A DNA stretch of 10,209 nt from Opitutaceae bacterium UBA4094 (GTDB taxonomy: Bacteria > Verrucomicrobiota > Verrucomicrobiia > Opitutales > Opitutaceae), in NCBI GenBank assembly GCA_002382525.1, contig DFYA01000288.1:1914-12122 (forward strand). The letters are read 5' to 3'. The position numbers were made by a program, and so were the translations under genes. Below are positions 1-7,209 of the stretch, one piece after another; within the stretch, counting starts at the first letter, position 1, and each line of letters begins with the position of its first letter. Under the pieces are notes generated by a model. That model saw only the letters and a program-made list of their open reading frames with translations, was not told where the DNA came from and made no database searches.

Positions 1-90
1 AGCTGCGGGCTCTTCGTGGGAAGCGAGCTTGCTCGCGATCGTTTGGTTCACATCGCGAGCAAGCTCGCTTCCCACGAAGAGCCCACAACT
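1..90. repeat. Long inverted repeat made of two REP-like palindromes
   Basis: Bases 7-39 and 52-84 are perfect reverse complements (33 bp) around a 12-base loop (40-51). Pairing continues to base 1 with base 90, with only two mismatches (3/88 and 6/85). Both are C:A on the plus strand, so they become G-U wobbles in minus-strand RNA, giving a 39-pair stem there. Each arm contains its own small palindrome, GCGAGC-TT-GCTCGC (23-36) and its copy at 55-68, so the unit looks like two REP elements in inverted orientation. The element lies downstream of the minus-strand gene ending at 167 and would be transcribed from it, perhaps stabilising or ending that mRNA. The outer end is cut by the window, so the palindrome may be longer. 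Confidence 0.85.
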
Positions 91-94
91 TCGC

Positions 95-138
95 AGTCCG
101 ACGCATCCCCGAGCTCACGCTCGGGGCCACGCCGGACT
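95..138 (-). repeat. Second hairpin 3' of the PEPCK-like gene
   Basis: An eight-pair stem (107-114 with 119-126, loop TCAC) sits inside an outer six-pair stem (95-100 with 133-138), separated by a symmetrical six-base internal loop. It begins 28 bases after the stop codon of the minus-strand gene and directly precedes the long inverted repeat at 1-90. No U-tract follows on either strand, so a classic intrinsic terminator is not supported. A REP-type unit or mRNA 3' end stabiliser fits better. The remaining bases 139-166 show nothing recognisable. Confidence 0.6.
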
Positions 139-166
139 ACTCACCTATTCCCCACCTGAGGCTCGC

Positions 167-3100
167 TCAATTCAGCGGCTGCACACCGAGCGTGCCATCG
201 AGGGATTTCCGGTAGTCGGCGGATTGCACGCGCGCGAGTTCGGCTTGTGCACGTTCCAGACGCGGCTTGAGCGAAAGGCGCGTGGCCACGTTGGCAAAGC
301 CGTCGTGGTCGAGCACGGTTTCCAAGCTCGTCACATGATGCGTCCAGAGCGTGACATCAACCTTCTGCTTCGCGTCGAGGCGCGCGCGATACCAGTCGCT
401 GCCGAGCAGGTGCTCGCGGGTGAAGAGACCGCGCACCTCGGGCGAGTCGAGTCCGTGACCGGCTTCGGTTTTGCCCTTGGCCATGATCTCGAGCAGCGCC
501 TTCAACGGCGGGCAGGCCATCGCAATGCTGCCGTCGGCGAAGTAGCTCTCGGCCACGCGTTGGTGCGTCGTGACAATCGTGTCCACGCCGTCGGCGAAGA
601 TATCCATGTCCTGCTGCTCGGGGCGCAGCATTTCGTCGGTGAACACGACGTGCGGATGCGGGAAGATGCGTCCGAAGAAGATGCGCACGAACCGCGTCGT
701 GATGCGGTAGCCGAGACGGCTCGCGTGAATCATTTTTCCGCGGTGCTCGAAGTCGAGGAGCTGCTCGAAACAGCCGTCGGCGATGAGCGCGGCGGCAGAA
801 CGTTCTTCGTTGCTCATGCGCGAGAAGATCTCGGGGACGAGCAGCGAAACGTCGTGATCGACGCGCACCTTCGGGCCAACGCAACCGGCCGAGGAAACGA
901 ACACGTCGTGTCCGGTGAGGATCTGCGAAACGAGCGCCGCGTTGAGATCGATGATCGGAGGGAGCGCGTTGAACGGTCCCTTGGTGAGCGCGCCTTCGCT
1001 GCCGGCGCCGGTGGTCGAGGGCGACTTTCCGGTCATCGAGCTGATGAACTCCATAAAGAGCTCCGGCAGCTCCATGAAGTGAAGCGGGTTGAAGCAGCAG
1101 AGCGCGCGCACGCCGGGCTCGGGCGGGTTGTTGCGGCGGCCGGGGACGACGACGTTGACGGGCGTGAGCACCGGATCCTTGGCGGAGAGGTGCCGATGCA
1201 GGCGCAGGCCGAGGTGGGCGCGCGCGGTGGCCTTCGGGTTGGCGACGTCGGGGCGGAGTTGCAGGTAACGCGGGTTCTTGGAGGGCTTGCCGCCGACGAT
1301 GCGCGGATGCGCGCTCGACACGAAGTAGGCGGGCGAGCCTTCGGTCTCGGCGGCTTTCTTCACGAGCTTTTGCATGGGCTCGGTGTAGGCGGAGAAACCG
1401 ACGGCATCCTCAACAAACGCCTTGGCGTCGTCCGCGGTGAGCGGCTCGTAGTTGGAGAGGAAGGTGCCGGGCGTGGAGATGTCGCTCTCGGCTTGTTTGT
1501 CGTAGCCGCGATGGATCGCATCGTCGGGGCGCTGGAAGAGGCGCGCCTCGCAGTTTTGCACGTATTTAAGCGAGGGCTTCGTCGGGTCGGCGGCGGGCGC
1601 GACAACGGACGCGGTGATGTCGTCTTCCATCTGCACCTTGGCGGCCGGGTGGAAATCGTGGCGTAGGCCGAACACACGCCAGGAGCCGTCTTCTTCGTAG
1701 CCGACACGGAGGGTGTTCACCACGAGTTTGCGGCCGTCGAGCTTCAGCTCGTAGCCGGGACGTCCGTTGATGGTGTCCACGGAGAAATGCTCGCGCCAGT
1801 CGGCGCCCCACTCGGCCTTGTGGTAACGCTTCACGACGAACACGAGTTCCTTCACGTGACGCGGAATGGCGTTGAGCCAGCTGTTGTAGGCGTCGGTGTA
1901 ATCGCGGCGCGACGGCGTGAGCAATTTGATCACGCTGCCGAGCGTGCGCTCGGCGCTGAGGATGGGGCGCTTGTCCTTGCCGTTGCGCGCGCCGTCGCGG
2001 AAGCGGTCGGAGTAGTCGCGGGCGAGCAGCGCGGTGACGTTGTCGAAGTCGCGATCAAAGTCGGCGAGAAAGACATGGCCGGGGAGAATCGCGTCGGAGA
2101 TCGCCTTGGAGATTTCCGATTTGCCGCCGCCGGAAACGGTGCAGGGCTTGTGGCAGAGCGTGGTCTCGGCGACGGTGCCGACGAGGCGCCATTGGCCGGG
2201 TTCGCCGCGCACCGGTTCCATGTGCACGCGGTAACCGCTGGGGCGGAAGTAGGTCTTGCCGGCGAGCAGCTTGATCTGGCGGGCGGAGCCGTCGTCGGCC
2301 GTCCAAGAAATGCGCTGTTTGCGCAGGTCGAAATGCGTGGCCTCGGGCACGAGCACGGTGTCGTTGTCCTTGACGGAGATCGCGTGGCCCTCGGGTTGCG
2401 CGGTCCATTCGTCGGGGTCGCGGGCGAGCACGGCGGCGACGGTGTAGCCGTTGCCGTTTTGAGTGTAGGCCGCGAAGTCTTCGCCGAGATCGTAGCTCGG
2501 GAACACCAGAGCGCCGCCGGCGTGTTCCTCCTCGGCGATGCCGTAAAGGTTGGCCGCGTAGCTGATCTGGGTCTTCACCTCTTTTTTGCAGTAGCCGTAG
2601 TAGTTGTCGGCGATGAGGGTGACCATCACGCCGCGCGCGTCGCGCACGCAGAGTTTGAAGGCGCTGCCGCCGTTGTAGAGTTCGTCTTCCTGTTTCCAGC
2701 ACATGCCGTCGCGGCGCTGGCGCGGCGTGGCGAGGTCCCAGTGCGGCAGGCCGACGAGGTGTTTGCGCACACCGACGAGATGCGGCGCGAGGATCACGCA
2801 ACCGGTGTGGCCGGTCCAACCATCGACATCGAGAGCGGCGTCGTTTTGCGGGAGGAACGGATCCCCCGCGTTGCCAAAAATGTTTTCGATGAAGTCGAGA
2901 TTCGAGACGAGCGAGCCCGGCACGAAGAAGCGGATCTCCATGCGTTTTTCGCCGGTAAAGCCAGGCACGGCGGGCACCACGAGCGGACGCAGATAAAGCG
3001 AGACGAGGCACTCGGCGGGGTTGGGTTGCGTGGCGGTGTAAGGCAGGCGCAGCAGGTCGGCGGGATGGCGCAGCGCGAGGTCGAGCATGCGCGCGAACGT

Positions 3101-3562
3101 GGCCTTGGGCACCGCGAGTTTATCGTCAGGCACCGGCAGGCCGCCCTCGGCGATGTGGAACACGCCTTGCGTAGTGCGACGGTCGCTGGACGGATTGTGC
3201 AACACGCCGTTGTGGAGGCGAAAGCTCTTCAGGAGCGGCGAGTCCACCGTGTCGCCGTCGGCGGGCAGCGAGAGTTCGCGAGCGAGCCCGGCCTTATCCA
3301 GAACAAACGTGCGCGCGGGCAGGCGCGGTGCCGGGCCGATGTCGGCCAGGTAGGCGTTGAGGAAATGTTGCACGCGTTCGTCCACCGGCGAGAGCTGATG
3401 GCTCAGGCGGCGGGCGATCTCCCGCTGTTGCGCGAAGAGAGGCGCGGCCACGTCGTGGAGATCAGCGTCGTCACCACCGGCAACCGGGGAACAGCCGAGG
3501 AGGCCCAAACGGAGATTGATGGCGAGGCGGCGCTGTTCGGGCGTGAGGGTGGTGTTCGGCAT
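167..3562 (-). CDS. Probable PPi-type phosphoenolpyruvate carboxykinase
   Basis: The 1131-residue protein (about 124 kDa) lacks a signal peptide and is probably cytosolic. PPi-type PEPCK interconverts oxaloacetate plus pyrophosphate with PEP, CO2 and phosphate; known members are about this size, twice the GTP or ATP types. Visible PEPCK-superfamily features are NYYGYCKK (320-327), whose adjacent lysines resemble the metal-ligand region of GTP-PEPCK; EEEH ending at His347, like the second metal ligand; a glycine-rich phosphate loop, VSGGGKS (476-482), at the kinase-1 position; and Asp-rich ADFDRDFD (500-507) like kinase-2. About 125 residues separate His347 from the loop, far more than in GTP-PEPCK. 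A conserved-looking block follows at 841-900, including SPSTTGAGSEGALTKGPFNA. The ATG at 3562 is preferred because the upstream extension overlaps the neighbouring gene antisense and looks non-coding. No strong ribosome site is visible. The family call rests on motif spacing, size and memory of the family, not a search. Confidence 0.68.
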   Translation of the reverse strand: MPNTTLTPEQRRLAINLRLGLLGCSPVAGGDDADLHDVAAPLFAQQREIARRLSHQLSPVDERVQHFLNAYLADIGPAPRLPARTFVLDKAGLARELSLPADGDTVDSPLLKSFRLHNGVLHNPSSDRRTTQGVFHIAEGGLPVPDDKLAVPKATFARMLDLALRHPADLLRLPYTATQPNPAECLVSLYLRPLVVPAVPGFTGEKRMEIRFFVPGSLVSNLDFIENIFGNAGDPFLPQNDAALDVDGWTGHTGCVILAPHLVGVRKHLVGLPHWDLATPRQRRDGMCWKQEDELYNGGSAFKLCVRDARGVMVTLIADNYYGYCKKEVKTQISYAANLYGIAEEEHAGGALVFPSYDLGEDFAAYTQNGNGYTVAAVLARDPDEWTAQPEGHAISVKDNDTVLVPEATHFDLRKQRISWTADDGSARQIKLLAGKTYFRPSGYRVHMEPVRGEPGQWRLVGTVAETTLCHKPCTVSGGGKSEISKAISDAILPGHVFLADFDRDFDNVTALLARDYSDRFRDGARNGKDKRPILSAERTLGSVIKLLTPSRRDYTDAYNSWLNAIPRHVKELVFVVKRYHKAEWGADWREHFSVDTINGRPGYELKLDGRKLVVNTLRVGYEEDGSWRVFGLRHDFHPAAKVQMEDDITASVVAPAADPTKPSLKYVQNCEARLFQRPDDAIHRGYDKQAESDISTPGTFLSNYEPLTADDAKAFVEDAVGFSAYTEPMQKLVKKAAETEGSPAYFVSSAHPRIVGGKPSKNPRYLQLRPDVANPKATARAHLGLRLHRHLSAKDPVLTPVNVVVPGRRNNPPEPGVRALCCFNPLHFMELPELFMEFISSMTGKSPSTTGAGSEGALTKGPFNALPPIIDLNAALVSQILTGHDVFVSSAGCVGPKVRVDHDVSLLVPEIFSRMSNEERSAAALIADGCFEQLLDFEHRGKMIHASRLGYRITTRFVRIFFGRIFPHPHVVFTDEMLRPEQQDMDIFADGVDTIVTTHQRVAESYFADGSIAMACPPLKALLEIMAKGKTEAGHGLDSPEVRGLFTREHLLGSDWYRARLDAKQKVDVTLWTHHVTSLETVLDHDGFANVATRLSLKPRLERAQAELARVQSADYRKSLDGTLGVQPLN

Positions 3563-3573
3563 AATTAGAAACT

Positions 3574-3653
3574 CAGCAGTTATCGTTGAATGAGAAGTAG
3601 AGAATTTAAAGGAAACGCCGGCGCCACAACCACGCATTCGTTGTAAACTGCTG
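3574..3653. promoter_or_regulatory. Imperfect inverted repeat pair upstream of the PEPCK-like gene
   Basis: Bases 3574-3592 and 3635-3653 form 19-base imperfect inverted repeats. CAGCAGTT pairs perfectly with AACTGCTG at the outer end, GAATG pairs with CATTC at the inner end, and a poorly matched five- to six-base centre lies between. The arms are 42 bases apart and enclose the most AT-rich stretch of the intergenic region (TTTAAA near 3605). The inner arm ends 11 bases before the ATG at 3562. The arrangement could be a two-site operator, or the ends of a small non-autonomous element; neither is shown. No convincing -35/-10 pair was found. Confidence 0.4.
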
Positions 3654-3677
3654 CGCATTCTTGAGCAGAAGATGCGC
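3653..3677 (-). other. Small hairpin between the exoD-like and PEPCK-like genes
   Basis: GCGCAT (3653-3658) pairs with ATGCGC (3672-3677), and CTT (3660-3662) with AAG (3669-3671), leaving one bulged base and a six-base loop. It lies downstream of the exoD-like stop at 3747 and upstream of the next minus-strand gene. With no U-tract it is at best a weak or factor-assisted terminator. The rest of 3678-3746 holds nothing recognisable. Confidence 0.3.
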
Positions 3678-3746
3678 CGCGCAGTCGTGCTCGCGCCTCG
3701 TGACTCCGCGCGTGACCTCAAAACCGTTGCGCTCCGCCGCGCGGGC

Positions 3747-4475
3747 TTACCCGCCGAACCAGCCCCACACCATCTGAAAAAACCGCTGCCCATAGATCGC
3801 CAGCAGCGTGAAAAAAACGGCATTGAGCACGAAGGCCAGATACCCCGCGACGATGAACCGTCCGTCACGCTCCAACAGGCCGCCCGCCATGATCACGATG
3901 CACACGGCCGGCGTAAAATTGGTCCCCGGAGGCAGCGGCAACAGCAAGACCACCGCGGCGACCAAGATGATGAACGCATGCAGTTGCACGAGCACCGGCG
4001 ATGCGGTGAGCCAAAGCAGTCTCGGCTTCAGCATGACTTCAAGAAATCGCAACACGCGCCGTGCGCCTCCGAGCAGCGTGGGAAAAAACCTTGGCGGCAA
4101 CTCGCGGTCGAGCAGGCGCGCCGGCAACCAAGGCTTTTGCCCAAGCGTGAGCCGCAACGCGATCGCCGCGATGACGAAGCCGAGCACACTCGACAACCCG
4201 GGCAACGGCATCGGCAGCAAAAACGGCAGCGCCAGCAGGAGCATGAGCAGGTTGTAGGCGCGACCGTGCAGCACCACGATCACCTCGCGCAGCGTGACCG
4301 AGCGCGTGTGAAACGTCGCGATGAGATGCTCCAGCACCTCCGATAGTTTTTGCGGCGGGGGACCGGAGAAGAGCACGACCCGAGCGTCGCCACCCGCGCG
4401 CGGCGACCGCTCGTGCGCGGCCGCGTCGGACGGCGCGTGCGGAGGGTTGGGGTCAGGTGCCGCGTTTGTTGCCAT
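3747..4475 (-). CDS. ExoD-family integral membrane protein
   Basis: The 242-residue protein has a proline-rich, presumably cytoplasmic N-terminus (1-40) followed by a membrane domain. Hydrophobic segments lie near residues 72-90, 94-110, 160-180, 187-203 and 207-228. Family signatures are a proline-rich turn LPFLLPMPLPGLSSVLG (83-99) and the repeated-type motif LPLPPGTNFTPA (179-190), followed by GGLLERDGRF (198-207). This matches the ExoD (exopolysaccharide synthesis) family, named for a Sinorhizobium meliloti gene needed for exopolysaccharide production and alkali tolerance; the molecular activity is unknown. The ATG at 4475 is chosen because the protein then starts just before the family region. 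Longer starts at 4565 would run through queE in another frame. It overlaps the end of queE by 23 bases, suggesting translational coupling in a queC-queE-exoD transcript. No role in deazaguanine synthesis is implied. Confidence 0.85.
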   Translation of the reverse strand: MATNAAPDPNPPHAPSDAAAHERSPRAGGDARVVLFSGPPPQKLSEVLEHLIATFHTRSVTLREVIVVLHGRAYNLLMLLLALPFLLPMPLPGLSSVLGFVIAAIALRLTLGQKPWLPARLLDRELPPRFFPTLLGGARRVLRFLEVMLKPRLLWLTASPVLVQLHAFIILVAAVVLLLPLPPGTNFTPAVCIVIMAGGLLERDGRFIVAGYLAFVLNAVFFTLLAIYGQRFFQMVWGWFGG

Positions 4476-5145
4476 AAAGCTCGATATGCAGGCGATGAGC
4501 ATACCGGTAACCCTTGGCCTTGCAAAGTTCCCCCAACCACGAGGCGCGCTCGCGCATACGCTCAAGCGAGGTCGCCTCCGGCATCAGCAAAACTTTGTGC
4601 GGAGGGATTTCGCGCCCGAGGGAACCGAGCAGGCGTTCGAGTTCTTCAACGTCGGCGGGCGTCGAGACGACAAATTTGAACTGATACGTGTAGCCATCGA
4701 TCCAAGCGCGCACCGCGTCGGCATTCCAGCGAGTGGCCTCATGTCGCTCGCGCCAAGCCACAGGCAACCGCTCATCCGGAGCAGAGTTGGCGAGCTTCGG
4801 CGAAAGTGACGCGAGGTCGCACGCGATACCTGCGGGCGCGACCGTGGCGGCAGTCTCGATCGTGATGTGGCGCCGGTCCGCCCGCAGCGCCGCAGCGAGT
4901 TCGCGGATGTTTTTTGCGATCATCGGTTCGCCGCCCGTGAGCACCACATGGCCGCCGGGATGCGAACGCACGTCGTTGACGAGATCGTCCACCGTGCGTT
5001 CGACGCCTTCGGGGTTCCACGAGGCGTAGGGGGTGTCGCACCAATTGCACCGCAGGTTGCAACCCGCCGTGCGGATAAACACCGACGGCACGCCCGTCAG
5101 TTCGCCTTCGCCTTGCAGCGAATAAAAAGTTTCCGAGATCAACAT
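4453..5145 (-). CDS. queE: 7-carboxy-7-deazaguanine synthase (QueE)
   Basis: QueE is a radical-SAM enzyme that converts 6-carboxy-5,6,7,8-tetrahydropterin to 7-carboxy-7-deazaguanine, the ring-contraction step towards preQ0 and queuosine. The 230-residue protein is full length. It starts with FYSLQGEGELTGVPSVFIR (7-25), the typical QueE substrate-binding opening. It carries the cluster motif CNLRCNWC (Cys29, Cys33, Cys36), GGEP (71-74) for SAM binding, SPKL (115-118), LMPE (187-190) and the usual C-terminal RLHIELYGNKRG (218-229). The ATG at 5145 begins 30 bases after the queC stop; the two are almost surely co-transcribed. Upstream sequence shows only a weak GGAC-type ribosome site. queD, queF and tgt are not in the window. 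Confidence 0.96.
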   Translation of the reverse strand: MLISETFYSLQGEGELTGVPSVFIRTAGCNLRCNWCDTPYASWNPEGVERTVDDLVNDVRSHPGGHVVLTGGEPMIAKNIRELAAALRADRRHITIETAATVAPAGIACDLASLSPKLANSAPDERLPVAWRERHEATRWNADAVRAWIDGYTYQFKFVVSTPADVEELERLLGSLGREIPPHKVLLMPEATSLERMRERASWLGELCKAKGYRYAHRLHIELYGNKRGT

Positions 5146-5175
5146 GCGCGGGTCTTTGTCCGTTTAGGTTTCAAT

Positions 5176-5868
5176 TTAAGCGCCGACCTTTGGCTTCGGC
5201 GGCAACGGCCCGCTGTGCGCATACATGGTCGGATCGGCCAGCCCCGCGTCGATAAACGCCTCGCGCCGCTCCACGCAGGTCCCGCACGTGCCGCAGTGAA
5301 CCGCGCCGCCTTTATAACAGGACCACGTGCGCGCAAAATCGACACCAAGCTCGACGCCCGCCGCAGCGATCTGCGCTTTGTTCATCGCGATGAAAGGTCG
5401 CAGCAACTGCACGCCGGCATACGTGCCCAACCGCATCGCGTCGCCCATCGCGCGCATAAAATCCTCGCGGCAATCCGGGTAGATCGCGTGGTCGCCGCCA
5501 TGCGCCGCGATCACGAGGCCCTCGGCTCCGGCGCTCTCCGCGAAGCCCGTCGCAATGGACAACATCACCGCGTTGCGAAACGGCACCACGGTTTGCTTCA
5601 TGTTCTCCGACTCATAGTGACCATCGGGAATCGCCCCGCCCGAAGTCAGTAAATCCGACGCGAAGAGGCGGTTTACGAAGTCTAACGCCACCACCTCGTG
5701 CCGCAGTCCGAGGCGCGCGGCCGCCTCCGCCGCGAAGGGCAACTCGCGCGGGTTGTGTTTCGCCCCGTAGTCAAAACTCACCACCGCCGAGACGACATGG
5801 TTGACCTGCGCCCAATGCAGCGCCGCCACCGAATCCATCCCTCCGGAACATAACACCACGACTTTCAT
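5176..5868 (-). CDS. queC: 7-cyano-7-deazaguanine synthase (QueC)
   Basis: QueC uses ATP and ammonia to turn 7-carboxy-7-deazaguanine into preQ0, immediately after QueE. The 230-residue protein has the PP-loop SGGMDS (8-13) right after an N-terminal beta strand, FDYGAKHNPREL (32-43), VPFRNA (95-100), YPDCRED (130-136) and a C-terminal zinc site made by Cys184, Cys192, Cys195 and Cys198 (CYKGGAVHCGTCGTCVER). The ATG at 5868 is chosen because the PP-loop always lies a few residues from the start. A TTG at 5898 would add ten untypical residues. It is the first gene of the queC-queE-exoD cluster and is divergent from rnd. No preQ1 riboswitch-like structure was recognised upstream. Confidence 0.96.
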   Translation of the reverse strand: MKVVVLCSGGMDSVAALHWAQVNHVVSAVVSFDYGAKHNPRELPFAAEAAARLGLRHEVVALDFVNRLFASDLLTSGGAIPDGHYESENMKQTVVPFRNAVMLSIATGFAESAGAEGLVIAAHGGDHAIYPDCREDFMRAMGDAMRLGTYAGVQLLRPFIAMNKAQIAAAGVELGVDFARTWSCYKGGAVHCGTCGTCVERREAFIDAGLADPTMYAHSGPLPPKPKVGA

Positions 5869-6015
5869 TCCGCGTGATGGCGGCAAACTGCGCCCCAAAG
5901 CGCAAAGGCTTTCTCTCGCGCCGTCGTGCGCCGCCGTTCCCGTTCACCGCTTGCAACGCCGACGCGCATTTCGCGCTTCCGTCCGCCGGCCCTTCGGCGT
6001 TTTCTCGCCATCACG
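5869..6015. promoter_or_regulatory. Divergent queC/rnd intergenic region with inverted 10-mer at both edges
   Basis: CGTGATGGCG (5873-5882) and its exact reverse complement CGCCATCACG (6006-6015) bound this region. On each coding strand the same 10-mer therefore lies just before the start: four bases before the queC ATG and directly before the proposed rnd TTG. Similarity extends a little upstream (GTTTGC against GTTTTCT). The centre is GC-rich and both promoters should lie here, but no clear -35/-10 pair was seen. A five-pair hairpin followed by TTTT (5984-6003) is probably chance. Confidence 0.5.
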
Positions 6016-7137
6016 TTGAACGAGCAGCCACTTCCCGCCTACACCCTCATCGATACCCCCCGCCAGCTCGAACCGCTGCTGGCCGCCCTCGACCGCGTGG
6101 ACGAGGTCGCCCTCGATACCGAGGCGGACAATATGTTCCACTACCGCACGCGCGTGTGCCTGCTGCAGTTCCTCGTCGCCGGGGAGATTTTCCTCGTCGA
6201 TGTGCTCGCGGCCATTCCGCTCGCGCCGCTCTGGGAGAAACTCGCGACCAAGCACCTCCTCATGCACGGCTGTGATTTCGATATCCGCCTGCTCGCCGAC
6301 CTCTGCCAGTTCCGCCCCAAAAGCATCTTCGACACCATGCTTGCGGCCCAACTGCTCGCCCGCCCCCGCATCGGCCTTGCCGCGCTCCTCGAACAACATT
6401 TCGGCGTCGTCCTCGACAAGGAAGGCCAGAAAGCCAACTGGTCGAAGCGCCCCCTCACCAAAAAGCTCCTCGACTACGCCGCACTCGACGTTTGGCACCT
6501 CCCGGCCTTGCGCGACATTCTCACTCGCGAACTCGCGCAACTCGACCGCCTCGATTGGCTCGACCAACAATGCCGCCGCCAAATCGAGTCGGGCCTCGTG
6601 GGCTTTCCGGTTGATGACGAAAACGACTGGCGCATCGGCCGCTCCGAACGCCTCCGTGGTCGCGGTCTCGGCGTGCTCCACGCCGTCTGGCACTGGCGCG
6701 AAGACTGGGCCCGCACCATCGACGTGCCTCCCTTCAAAGTCGCCAGCTCCGACCTCCTCCTCAATATCGCTCACGCGGCCGAAGACGGCGATTCCGTCGA
6801 AGGCATCATGGCCAAGGTCAACCTCGGCAAACGCCACGAACGCCTGGCGCCCAGCCTCGCCACCGCGCTTCGTCAGGGCATCGGCCGTGATCCCCAAACC
6901 CTACCGCGACGCCGCCGCTCCGACCAAGCCCCGCTCACCCCCGCCGAGATCGCCCGACAAGATCGTATCAAAGCCGACCGCGACCGCGTTGCCTCCGCGC
7001 TCACACTCGACCCCACCCTCATCGCCAGCCGCTCGCAGCTCGCGCTGATCGCCCGCGACCCATTGAAACTGGACGATGTTCTCCTCCCTTGGCAGGCCGA
7101 TCTGCTTCGCAACCAACCCGCGCTAACGAGCGCTTAA
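6016..7137 (+). CDS. rnd: Ribonuclease D (3'-5' exoribonuclease)
   Basis: RNase D trims the 3' ends of tRNA and other stable RNA precursors in the cytoplasm. From the TTG at 6016 the protein is 373 residues, close to E. coli RNase D. The DEDDy exonuclease motifs are in order: Exo I DTEAD (34-38; Asp34, Glu36), Exo II HGCDFD (84-89, catalytic Asp at 89) and Exo III YAALD (154-158; Tyr154, Asp158), preceded by NWSKRPL (141-147). A helical HRDC-type domain follows at about 209-290, then an Arg-rich linker and a conserved-looking C-terminal helical part. A GTG at 5926 would add 30 mostly Arg/Pro-rich residues that look non-coding, so TTG is preferred, though without a visible ribosome site. It is divergent from queC and separate from the lipoprotein gene 72 bases downstream. 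Confidence 0.92.
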   Translation: MNEQPLPAYTLIDTPRQLEPLLAALDRVDEVALDTEADNMFHYRTRVCLLQFLVAGEIFLVDVLAAIPLAPLWEKLATKHLLMHGCDFDIRLLADLCQFRPKSIFDTMLAAQLLARPRIGLAALLEQHFGVVLDKEGQKANWSKRPLTKKLLDYAALDVWHLPALRDILTRELAQLDRLDWLDQQCRRQIESGLVGFPVDDENDWRIGRSERLRGRGLGVLHAVWHWREDWARTIDVPPFKVASSDLLLNIAHAAEDGDSVEGIMAKVNLGKRHERLAPSLATALRQGIGRDPQTLPRRRRSDQAPLTPAEIARQDRIKADRDRVASALTLDPTLIASRSQLALIARDPLKLDDVLLPWQADLLRNQPALTSA

Positions 7138-7209
7138 GGCGGCACGGATTTCGCCGTTTCCTACGCTTGCCAAAGCTCCTCGCACCTTACACGTTCCCGC
7201 AACTCCCCT

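Noticed and set aside
29..1666. 545-codon open frame on the plus strand opposite the PEPCK-like gene
   Set aside because: It is antisense to a well-supported gene, is rich in Arg, Gly, Val, Glu and His as expected of a GC-rich shadow frame, and shows no domain.
1787..3568. 593-codon plus-strand open frame antisense to the same gene
   Set aside because: Shadow of the minus-strand codon bias; composition is low in variety and no family motif is visible.
3563..3868. N-terminal extension of the PEPCK-like gene to 3868
   Set aside because: The added residues are Ser/Arg/Cys-rich, overlap the 3' end of the exoD-like gene out of frame and resemble no protein start; ATG 3562 is adequate.
5984..6003. 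Five-pair GC hairpin followed by TTTT upstream of rnd
   Set aside because: The stem is short and the T-tract is only four bases, and no upstream gene on that strand needs ending; likely chance in GC-rich DNA.
5926..6015. GTG 5926 as the rnd start
   Set aside because: It adds 30 Arg/Pro-rich residues with no homology signal, whereas TTG 6016 gives the usual RNase D length. The start remains unproven.
5869..6015. Possible preQ1 riboswitch upstream of queC
   Set aside because: No recognisable preQ1 class aptamer pattern (short stem-loop with an A-rich tail) was found.
5944..6897. 317-codon minus-strand frame opposite rnd
   Set aside because: Antisense shadow; rnd has all DEDDy motifs on the plus strand.
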